Source: an uncultured Ruminiclostridium sp.
GTDB lineage: Bacteria; Bacillota; Clostridia; Oscillospirales; Ruminococcaceae
Assembly (NCBI GenBank): GCA_910579265.1
Contig: CAJTTE010000031.1
Span: 1 to 29,178 of the forward strand
Direction: 5' to 3'
DNA length: 29,178 nt
Made by a program: the position numbers and the translations under genes. A model generated the notes under the pieces. The model was given only the letters and a program-made list of their open reading frames with translations, made no database searches and was not told where the DNA came from. Below are positions 22,971 to 29,178 of this stretch, in pieces. The stretch's first letter is position 1. Each line of letters starts with the position of its first letter.

Positions 22971-24248
22971 ATGTACAAGGATATGTCAAAGGAACAGCTT
23001 GTTCGGGAAAAAGAGAAGATCCGGTCTGTATATGACCAATATAAAGCCATGGGGCTCAAGCTGGATATGTCGAGGGGAAAGCCCGCCCCGAAACAGCTTG
23101 ATCTCACCGAGGATATGCTTCTTCACTGCCTTGACGGAGAATTTATAAGCGAAAACGGGATAGACTGCCGCAACTACGGGGTTCTTGACGGCATCTATGA
23201 AGCGAAGCGTCTGTTTATGCCTATGCTTGGAGTGGGAAGATATGAGATCATCGTAGGCGGTAATTCGAGTCTCTGCATGATGTATGACAGCATTGCAAGA
23301 GCCATGCTTTTGGGCGTACTCGGCGGCAAAAAGCCGTGGAGCAAGAACGACCGCGTAAAATTCCTCTGCCCGGCTCCCGGATATGACAGGCACTTTGCGA
23401 TCTGCGAAAGTATGGGGATTGAAATGATAACCGTACCGTATAGAGCCGACGGTCCCGACATGGACATGATAGAGGATCTGGTTAAAAAGGACGAGGAAAT
23501 AAAAGGTATTTGGTGCGTGCCTATGTATTCGAATCCTACCGGTATCACCTACTCCGACGAAGTGGTAAAAAGATTTGCGGCGCTCAAGCCGAAGGCCGAC
23601 GATTTCAGAATATTCTGGGATAACGCCTATTGCGTTCATCATCTTACGGATACGCCGGACAGACTGCTGAACATTCTGGACGAATGCAAAAAAACCGGCA
23701 ACGAAAATATGGTATATATCTTTACCTCCACTTCAAAAATCAGCTTCCCAGGCGGCGGTCTGGCAGTTCTTGCCGCAAGTGAAGCGAATATAAATTTCAT
23801 TAAGGACCAGATGACGTACCAGACTATAGGCTATGATAAACTGAACCAGCTTCGTCATGCAAGATTTTTTAAGGATTATGAAGGCGTACAGGCTCACATG
23901 AAAAAACACAGAAAAATAATCGCTCCGAAATTTGAAACGGTTCTCAAGATGCTGGATGAGGAGATCGCACCCCTTAATATAGGAGAATGGCATAAGCCTC
24001 ACGGAGGCTATTTCATCTCCTTTGACGGTCTTGACTATACGGCAAAAAGGACCGTACAGCTATGTAAGGATGCGGGTGTAGTCCTTACCGATGCCGGAGC
24101 CACTTTCCCTTACGGAAAAGACCCGAGAGACAGGAACATAAGAATAGCCCCCACCTTCCCTACTGTTGACGAGCTCCGGAAAGCCATGGAGATATTCTGT
24201 ACCTCGGTCAAGCTGGCAGCGGTTGAGCAGCTTGAGAATCAGAAGTAA
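22971..24248 (+). CDS. PLP-dependent class I aminotransferase (Aminotran_MocR/aspartate aminotransferase-like)
   Basis: Cytoplasmic fold-type I aminotransferase of 425 residues. It opens with a helical arm followed by LDMSRGKPAPKQLDL, a hallmark of the branch usually annotated as aspartate or alanine aminotransferase within the MocR-like group. Visible PLP-site features are SNPTG (about 187-191), Asp217 and Tyr220 in WDNAYCVHH, the Schiff-base Lys256 in STSKISFPGGG, and a C-terminal Arg near 388 in RNIRIAPTFP for substrate carboxylate. There is no DNA-binding domain, so it is an enzyme rather than a MocR regulator. The start is ATG 22971 after GAAGGAAGG; the open frame continues upstream only because it crosses the family A repeat. 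Substrate is inferred from family, not seen. Confidence 0.9.
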   Translation: MYKDMSKEQLVREKEKIRSVYDQYKAMGLKLDMSRGKPAPKQLDLTEDMLLHCLDGEFISENGIDCRNYGVLDGIYEAKRLFMPMLGVGRYEIIVGGNSSLCMMYDSIARAMLLGVLGGKKPWSKNDRVKFLCPAPGYDRHFAICESMGIEMITVPYRADGPDMDMIEDLVKKDEEIKGIWCVPMYSNPTGITYSDEVVKRFAALKPKADDFRIFWDNAYCVHHLTDTPDRLLNILDECKKTGNENMVYIFTSTSKISFPGGGLAVLAASEANINFIKDQMTYQTIGYDKLNQLRHARFFKDYEGVQAHMKKHRKIIAPKFETVLKMLDEEIAPLNIGEWHKPHGGYFISFDGLDYTAKRTVQLCKDAGVVLTDAGATFPYGKDPRDRNIRIAPTFPTVDELRKAMEIFCTSVKLAAVEQLENQK

Positions 24249-24257
24249 GACCGTTTA

Positions 24258-24327
24258 GGATCTGCCGTAAAAACGATCCGGCTTCATTTGTAACTTCACA
24301 TGCGTTTTTATTTACAGATCCTTTTAT
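24258..24327 (+). terminator. Terminator candidate after the aminotransferase gene
   Basis: GGATCTG plus TAAAAACG (24258-24275) pair with CGTTTTTA plus CAGATCC (24303-24321) across a small internal loop. The terminal loop is large and TTTTATAT follows. Confidence 0.5.
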
Positions 24328-24415
24328 ATGACCGTCCCCCCTTACCGCATAAAGTCGATTTATGAGGTAAGGGGATTTTCTCTGTTACGGCGCGTGATGA
24401 CCGGTAAATATCCTA

Positions 24416-24592
24416 AGAGCCTGTTTGGCATCTCTCGGCATGCGTCTTGCTTTCGCCTTTTGCGTATCTCTTCGTTGATTTTTCTTGATGTACATCAAGT
24501 GTACGTCTGCAAGTACGTCTGCGAAAAATCGCCTCGAAATACCCGGGATCTGCTGCGTGAGCTGCATACTTTGAGATACTAAACAGGCTCTG
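24416..24592 (-). repeat. Family B MITE-like repeat, copy 3 (best preserved ends)
   Basis: Ends AGAGCCTGTTTGGCATCTC and GAGATACTAAACAGGCTCT are inverted copies. The central CTTGATGTACATCAAG is a perfect palindrome, and GTACGTCTGCAAGTACGTCTGC is a short tandem duplication. It aligns in reverse with 361-526. Confidence 0.82.
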
Positions 24593-24681
24593 ATGAATTA
24601 TCCCGCTTTTTCGATTCGGAAAAAACGTTTGAAAAAAACCCTGTCCTGCGGAGCTTCTTAAAAGAAGGCCGTAAGGAATTA

Positions 24682-24845
24682 TATTGCTCCCCCAAGTAAC
24701 TCTTGAACTTTTATGCTTGCCCGGCTGCCTAAATACTTCGTCAGAAGCCCTTGAAATATGCGCATATTTCTGCGGTCTTCTTCCTTGTCTTTCCACAGCC
24801 CTTAGGCGCACAAATTCTTCAAGACTTACTTGGTGGAGCAATAAC
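24682..24845 (+). repeat. Family D MITE-like repeat, complete copy
   Basis: Inverted ends: ATTGCTCCCCCAAGTAACTC at the left, and AAGACTTACTTGGTGGAGCAAT at the right. The left third matches the reverse complement of window positions 1-53. About 164 bp, non-coding. Confidence 0.75.
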
Positions 24846-24956
24846 AGAGTAACGTTTTGTTTTTAAACAATTCCGGCACATATCCCGTTCGGACGCCGAC
24901 CGGAAATCACGGTATCCCTTTTCCCGCCGACATTTGATACGGATCTCAAATAGCGC

Positions 24957-26576
24957 CTATTTGACCGTGTAGGCAATATAAGTCAGATGATCGCCCAGTC
25001 TTTCGAGATTTGAAACAAGATTGATATACACCCCGCTGCACTCGGGCCGGCACTCTCCGGAATTCATACGTTTTATATGACCGTCTATAAGCTTTTTCCG
25101 GAAGGCGTCGATATCATTCTCCGCCTGTTCTATTTGCGGCATAAGACTTTTATCCTTTTCCTCCATGATTTTTCTGACAAGGGCATACAGCTCTTCTACC
25201 CGATTCACCATAGCGTCGAGCTCCTTTTTGACCGATTCCGAAAAAATCAGCTCTTTGTCCACGGTCCTTCTTGTATATTTGGTAAAATTATCTGCAATTT
25301 CGGCTATTCTCATAATATCACCCACATTGTTATGAATATCCGAGATCTTCTGTTCGTCTGAGAGCTTACTCTGGGCGGAAAGCTTGATAAGGTAATTTAC
25401 GATGGAATGATAAATTGAATTGGCGTTGTTGATCTGCTCGTGAACGGGATCAATAAGCGATTTATCCTTTTTGTCAAAGGAGCGGTATGCCAAGCGGAAT
25501 GCTTTCATTGCCGTATCTGATAAAAGAACCGTCTCCCTTTCAAGTTGTGAGATTGCAAGGGATGCCGAAGAAAGCATTCTTTCATCAAGATATGTTACAA
25601 CATTATCCGCCTTCTTTTCTTTGATCAGTAATTCGGATATCTTAACGAACCCTCTGCAAAACGGAAGGAAAATAACGGTGCAGGAAAGATTAAAAAACGT
25701 ATGGAACATTGCGATCTGAGTAGCTTCCGAGGAAAACCAGCGCCGGAAGGTTGCGTCCATAAAACCGGGCCAGCAAATCAGCAGAATAAAAAATATAACC
25801 GAACCGAAGGTGTTGAACATAAGATGTATAAGGCTTGTTCTTTTCGCATTTGCGCCTGCGGTGAAGGAAGACATAAGAGCGGTGACGCAGGAGCCTATAT
25901 TTGTCCCCAGAATAATATACAGCACCTCGTTGCCGCCCGTTCCGATGGTAAGACCGGCGACCGACATGGCTATTATCACAGATGTGGTGGCCGAGCTTGA
26001 CTGCACCAATGCGGTAAGAAATATTCCGATAAGGAAAAGCAAAAACGGATCCGTGACTGCTTCAAAAACATCCTGTATCATATCATGATTGGTCTTCATG
26101 GAATCGGACATCAGCGCCAGTCCGATAAAAATAAGTCCAAGACCCGTTAATATCATGCCCGTTTTTTTAAGATTATCGCTTTTGCATATCATGCTCATCA
26201 TTATCCCGATAAAAACCAGCACCTGAATATACGTGGTTATAGGGAAAGCGCTGAGAGCGGCGATCTGGGCGGTAACGGTAGTTCCGATATTAGCGCCCAT
26301 TATCATTGCCGCAGCCTGATAAAGATCAACGATCCCTACGTTTACGAATCCCACGATAAGAACAGTGCTGACACCGGAGCTTTGTATGATAGCCGTAGCG
26401 GCGGCGCCTATGCCGACATTGGCTATCCGCTTGTCTGCCGTCCTGCCGAAAAGACTTTTTATCCGTCCTGTTGCAAGCTGTTCTATGTTTGCGGTCAGAA
26501 GATGCACGCCTACCAAAAAAACGCCTGTTCCTGCCAGAAGCCTGACCGCAAACATTATAGTATCCGCAAAAGTCAT
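24957..26576 (-). CDS. Na+/phosphate cotransporter family protein with PhoU-like tail
   Basis: Membrane transporter of 539 residues from the Na/Pi cotransporter (NptA/YjbB-like) family. Two repeated transport domains carry the QSS hallmark: AIIQSSGVSTVLIVG (about residue 63) and LVQSSSATTSVIIAMS (about 190). MGANIGTTVTAQ and LGTNIGSCVTALM are the paired second motifs. The C-terminal third (about 335-539) is helical and PhoU-like, ending in NLERLGDHLTYIAYTV. Members move phosphate or other anions with Na+; in bacteria, phosphate efflux or uptake under PhoU-like control is proposed. AAAGGAACGG precedes the ATG. It lies 165 bases downstream of the riboswitch-controlled exchanger gene on the same strand with no clear terminator between, so shared transcription is possible. 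Confidence 0.9.
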   Translation of the reverse strand: MTFADTIMFAVRLLAGTGVFLVGVHLLTANIEQLATGRIKSLFGRTADKRIANVGIGAAATAIIQSSGVSTVLIVGFVNVGIVDLYQAAAMIMGANIGTTVTAQIAALSAFPITTYIQVLVFIGIMMSMICKSDNLKKTGMILTGLGLIFIGLALMSDSMKTNHDMIQDVFEAVTDPFLLFLIGIFLTALVQSSSATTSVIIAMSVAGLTIGTGGNEVLYIILGTNIGSCVTALMSSFTAGANAKRTSLIHLMFNTFGSVIFFILLICWPGFMDATFRRWFSSEATQIAMFHTFFNLSCTVIFLPFCRGFVKISELLIKEKKADNVVTYLDERMLSSASLAISQLERETVLLSDTAMKAFRLAYRSFDKKDKSLIDPVHEQINNANSIYHSIVNYLIKLSAQSKLSDEQKISDIHNNVGDIMRIAEIADNFTKYTRRTVDKELIFSESVKKELDAMVNRVEELYALVRKIMEEKDKSLMPQIEQAENDIDAFRKKLIDGHIKRMNSGECRPECSGVYINLVSNLERLGDHLTYIAYTVK

Positions 26577-26741
26577 TGTATTACCGTTCCTTTCACTTAC
26601 GTCCCTTCAACTTTTGAATCCGTACATTTATTTTCCCCGGTTTATTAATTTCTTTCCAGTCAATAAATGGTTTAGGCTTGCCCAAAGCACGCGGGCTACC
26701 TTCATATCATATTTTCCCGAGCATATATGTATACTTGCGCT

Positions 26742-27674
26742 CTATAAAATTAAAGCGAAATAAACCGCATAACCTGCCAGCATCACCGCTCCGTTAAATC
26801 TTCCCAGAGTTTTCCCTTTTATGCAGAATAAAAGCAGAAGAAGGACCGAGATCAAAGCGAAAACACAGTCGAATACAAATCCTTCCGAAAACGTTACGGG
26901 CTTGATCAGGGCGGAAACCCCTATGACAAATAAAATATTGAAAATATTGCTGCCTACGATATTGCCCACGGCAATATCCGACTTTTTTCTTATTGCGGCG
27001 GTCAAAGAAGTAAACAGCTCCGGAAGCGAAGTGCCCAGCGCCACTACGGTCAAGCCGACAAATCTCTCACTCATTCCCATTGTCAACGCAATGGCCGAAG
27101 CGGCATCCACCGAAATACTGCTTCCTGCTATTGTCATTGCCAGGCCGAAAAATATTTTTAACAGCATGTATCTCGGTCTGTTTTCGGTTTTGCAAGAAGA
27201 GACCGTTGTTTTTTCCGGATTTCTTTTAGCGGTTATGATCAAATAAACAAGATACAGAGCAAAAAGAACAGTCAACACAACGGCGTCTGCAGGACCGACG
27301 GCTCCGTCCAAGCCCTGAACAAGAAGTAAAACCGTAACGGCCGCCAAAAAGGGAAGCTCATGACGGACGGTGGACGCCCCTACAGCCAGGGGCGCAATTA
27401 CCGACGAAAGACCTAGAATAATCAGAACATTTAGAATATTACTGCCGAGTACATTTCCGACGGTAATATCTGAGCTCCCCTTAATTACACCTGAAATACT
27501 CACTGCCGCCTCAGGCAGGCTCGTTCCCATCGCCACCACCGTCAACCCTATTATTAACTGCGATATCCCGAATTTTGTCGCCAGTTCCGAAGATCCTGCC
27601 ACAAAGAAATCCGCTCCCTTTACCAACAATACAAGCCCCGCCGCCAACATCAAAATCTGTAAAACCGTATCCAT
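26742..27674 (-). CDS. CaCA-family Na+/Ca2+ exchanger-like protein, likely Mn2+/Ca2+ exporter
   Basis: Polytopic membrane protein of 310 residues with about ten helices in two inverted halves. The alpha-1 repeat has VAMGTSLPEAAVS (about 40-52) and VGNVLGSNILNVL; the alpha-2 repeat has VALGTSLPELFTS (about 205) and VGNIVGSNIFNIL. These are the ion-binding motifs of the YrbG-like CaCA family, which normally exchanges Ca2+ for Na+ or H+. The start is ATG 27674 with an excellent AGGAGGAG; the frame stays open to 27803 only because it passes through the upstream riboswitch. The yybP-ykoY Mn2+ riboswitch in the leader strongly suggests that Mn2+ is a physiological substrate and that the protein exports it. 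This is inference from regulation. Confidence 0.9.
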   Translation of the reverse strand: MDTVLQILMLAAGLVLLVKGADFFVAGSSELATKFGISQLIIGLTVVAMGTSLPEAAVSISGVIKGSSDITVGNVLGSNILNVLIILGLSSVIAPLAVGASTVRHELPFLAAVTVLLLVQGLDGAVGPADAVVLTVLFALYLVYLIITAKRNPEKTTVSSCKTENRPRYMLLKIFFGLAMTIAGSSISVDAASAIALTMGMSERFVGLTVVALGTSLPELFTSLTAAIRKKSDIAVGNIVGSNIFNILFVIGVSALIKPVTFSEGFVFDCVFALISVLLLLLFCIKGKTLGRFNGAVMLAGYAVYFALIL

Positions 27675-27705
27675 CGGTACTCCTCCTAAAAATACGGCAG
27701 ACCGC

Positions 27706-27745
27706 AAAAAAAGAGACTCTGCCGTTATTAATACAGCAAAGTCTC
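27706..27745 (-). terminator. Riboswitch-controlled intrinsic terminator
   Basis: A 13-bp stem (GAGACTTTGCTGT on the minus strand, 27733-27745, with ACGGCAGAGTCTC, 27713-27725; two G-T pairs) and an ATTAATA loop, followed by seven T. Its 5' arm contains GAGACTTTG, the 3' strand of the aptamer, so aptamer and terminator exclude each other. Confidence 0.85.
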
Positions 27746-27833
27746 GCCATTTCATTACAAGCCGGATTTTAAGATAAAATCGTACTGACGGCTGAGTAAA
27801 CACGTAAAAACCGTGTCGGCTACTCCCTTTGTA
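27736..27833 (-). promoter_or_regulatory. yybP-ykoY manganese riboswitch
   Basis: Read on the minus strand: CAAAGGGAGTAGCC near the 5' side, CCGTCAGTACG in the middle, and GGCGAGACTTTG at the 3' side. These are the conserved parts of the yybP-ykoY class, with CAAAG/CTTTG closing the basal helix. The class binds Mn2+; here ligand binding should block the overlapping terminator and turn the exchanger gene on. The first block has three G instead of the usual four. Confidence 0.85.
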
Positions 27834-27838
27834 ATTCC

Positions 27839-27867
27839 AGTATATATGTTTTTCGGGCGGATGTCAA
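27839..27867 (-). promoter_or_regulatory. Sigma-A promoter of the riboswitch transcript
   Basis: On the minus strand, TTGACA (27862-27867), a 17-base spacer and TATACT (27839-27844). RNA would start a few bases before the aptamer. Confidence 0.85.
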
Positions 27868-28004
27868 TACCTGAACAAATTTTTTTAATGTAACATACCG
27901 CCGCAGAAAAAATATTTTTTGTTATAAAACGCATATCAGCAAAGCCCTTTTATTGTTATCACATTAAAACGGGCAACAACTATCCGTATAGTAATTATGC
28001 GTTT

Positions 28005-28919
28005 TTATTTTTTCTTGCTGAGATACTTGTAAAGAGTTTCGACCAGAATGCCGATCTGCGGCTTTGAAAATTGTTCGTCCGCACCTATGCTCTCTCCCTT
28101 TATTCTCATCTGTTCATTGATAAGCGAACTGAAAAGAAATACGGGTATCTGTTTGAGGACCGGATCTTCCTTTATTCTTTTGGTAAGATGATGACCGTCC
28201 ATCTGAGGCATCTCAATATCGGATATGACAAGCGCCACTTCACTTGTGATATTATCACCCAATTCATGAAAACTCATTATGTAATCGAAAGCGTCCTGTC
28301 CGTTGGTAAATGACATTACATTTTTAAAGCCCGAGGTATGAAGAGTATCCATTATCATTTTATTCAAAAGCGCACTGTCTTCGGCGATAACGATATGACT
28401 TGAAAAATCAACGGATTCCATTTTTGATATTTTATCAAGGCCGCTGGTATCAAGACCTGCCGATCTGTTTATATCAGCAACGATCCTTTCAAAATCAAGA
28501 ACAAGTATCATTCCGTCTTCAAGCTTTGCAACACCTGTAATAAGCCCTCCGTTTTCATTCTGCGCAACAGAAGGGGGCTTCTCTATATTGGTCCAGCTAA
28601 GCTTAACTATACCGTTTACCGAAGTAACATGAAAAGCCACATGCATACCGTTGAACTCGCATATTATCATCATGCCCTCGGTATCTTCGGGCTTGGGGGA
28701 TTTAAGGACCTTGTGAAGATTTACTACGGTGATAAGAGTATCGCGAGGCATAAAAATTCCCTCGACCGCATCGGGTGCGTCGGGCATAGGTGTGACGGTA
28801 GAATATCTCATCATCTCGCTTACCTTTGCGATATTTATCCCGAAACACTTTGTTCCCACATAAAATTTCAAAAGCTCTAATTCATTGGTTCCGCTTTCAA
28901 GAAGAATTCCGGTTTCCAT
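28005..28919 (-). CDS. cheV: Chemotaxis coupling/adaptation protein CheV
   Basis: Cytoplasmic protein of 304 residues joining a CheW-like coupling domain (about 1-155, opening ILLESGTNELELLKFYVG with the family's GINIAKVSEMMR and VNLHKVL) to a response-regulator receiver domain (about 172-300). The receiver has HIVIAEDSALL (acidic pocket), VISDIEMPQMDGH (phosphorylated Asp about 236), FLFSS (Thr/Ser switch) and a Lys in QFSKPQ. CheV couples receptors to CheA, and phosphorylation of its receiver aids adaptation. The start has GGAGG upstream and a promoter at 28954-28982. It appears monocistronic and is separated from other chemotaxis genes except the distant MCP at 933. Confidence 0.95.
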   Translation of the reverse strand: METGILLESGTNELELLKFYVGTKCFGINIAKVSEMMRYSTVTPMPDAPDAVEGIFMPRDTLITVVNLHKVLKSPKPEDTEGMMIICEFNGMHVAFHVTSVNGIVKLSWTNIEKPPSVAQNENGGLITGVAKLEDGMILVLDFERIVADINRSAGLDTSGLDKISKMESVDFSSHIVIAEDSALLNKMIMDTLHTSGFKNVMSFTNGQDAFDYIMSFHELGDNITSEVALVISDIEMPQMDGHHLTKRIKEDPVLKQIPVFLFSSLINEQMRIKGESIGADEQFSKPQIGILVETLYKYLSKKK

Positions 28920-28953
28920 AGTCGTTTCCTCCGATGAAATGTAGTGTGCTTAT

Positions 28954-28982
28954 ATTATACGACATTTTAAAAAAAATTGCAA
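28954..28982 (-). promoter_or_regulatory. Sigma-A promoter of cheV
   Basis: On the minus strand, TTGCAA (28977-28982), a 17-base spacer and TATAAT (28954-28959). Leader of about 30 bases. Confidence 0.75.
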
Positions 28983-29058
28983 GGTGTTTTGTCAAAGTTG
29001 TTTGCCATATGTTGTTTTCTTTGAAAAGGGATGCCAAAATCGATCCTCATTCGGCAAG

Positions 29059-29149
29059 GTTTCTGCAAGCCGATTTATCTAAATGTGAAATATCCGCACT
29101 CAAAAACGTTTCTGCAACCAGATTTATTTAAATGTGAAATATCCGCACC
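29059..29149 (+). repeat. Two tandem copies of a 49-base unit
   Basis: GTTTCTGCAAGCCGATTTAT...AAATGTGAAATATCCGCAC at 29059 is repeated with few changes at 29108. The second copy runs into a hairpin at 29150. Confidence 0.75.
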
Positions 29150-29173
29150 GGGGCAACGCCTTGCGTTGCCCCT
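29150..29173. repeat. Hairpin at the right window edge
   Basis: GGGGCAACG pairs perfectly with CGTTGCCCC around a short CCTTG-type loop. No T tract is visible before the window ends; it may be the end of another palindromic repeat. Confidence 0.5.
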
Positions 29174-29178
29174 ATCCG

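Larger units (their letters stand above)
24249..24956. other. Intergenic region with two repeats
   Basis: A terminator (24258-24327), a family B repeat (24416-24592) and a complete family D repeat (24682-24845). Nothing recognisable in 24593-24681 or 24846-24956. Confidence 0.6.

Noticed and set aside
361..24845. Insertion sequence with transposase
   Set aside because: All repeat copies are under about 200 bp and non-coding; no transposase-like protein is encoded in the window.
27675..27803. 43-residue N-terminal extension of the cation exchanger
   Set aside because: It lies in the riboswitch and terminator; AGGAGGAG marks ATG 27674.
1..29178. CRISPR array
   Set aside because: The repeats are dispersed or just two tandem units; no regular short repeat-spacer pattern and no cas genes.

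Overview
The window looks like chromosomal DNA of a motile, Gram-positive gut- or rumen-type Clostridia, most likely of the Ruminococcaceae/Oscillospiraceae. This is an inference from the gene families, strong AGGAG ribosome binding sites, occasional TTG starts, consensus sigma-A promoters with 17-base spacers, and a yybP-ykoY riboswitch with a transcription terminator. I see no rRNA, tRNA, CRISPR array, prophage or intact transposase gene.

Layout. Left arm (1-8200): a dCache chemoreceptor behind a long, repeat-filled leader; a CPA1-type monovalent cation/proton antiporter with RCK-C domains; a small SLOG-fold protein converging on an unrecognised 152-residue protein; and a secreted Thr/Pro-rich single-pass protein. 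Middle (8200-22270): a leftward surface-polysaccharide locus. It has an initiating sugar-phosphate transferase, a GT4 glycosyltransferase, an EpsG-like polymerase, a small and apparently highly expressed surface protein with its own terminator, two proteins sharing a 'FLARDG...GW.GS...FEAL' module (one fused to a HAD phosphatase-like domain), a GT2 glycosyltransferase, and a Wzm/Wzt-type ABC exporter. One rightward gene for a Big_2-domain membrane-anchored protein sits inside the locus. Right arm (22500-29178): a class I aminotransferase, a Na/phosphate cotransporter with a PhoU-like tail, a CaCA-family cation exchanger behind a manganese (yybP-ykoY) riboswitch, and CheV.

The most striking non-coding feature is the density of small palindromic, MITE-like repeats in almost every large intergenic gap. 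I distinguish family A (five copies, about 185 bp, ends near GGGCGTATCTGAAAA), B (three copies, ends GAGCCTGTTTA), C (two copies of 172-175 bp, ends GGCAACACCGCACAAT, with short flanking direct repeats), D (one complete and one edge-truncated copy, ends ATTGCTCC.CCAAGTAA), and a single short element, E. Several lie between a promoter and its gene, or between genes of the polysaccharide operon. Their sequence also creates false N-terminal extensions of real genes, so I moved several starts to the codon with the best ribosome binding site.

How the genes may work together: the middle locus should build and export a cell-surface polymer (initiation on a lipid carrier, glycosyl transfer, polymerisation, ABC export), with two or three surface proteins made alongside it. 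MCP and CheV indicate chemotaxis. The right arm handles ions: phosphate, and probably Mn2+ efflux through the riboswitch-controlled exchanger.
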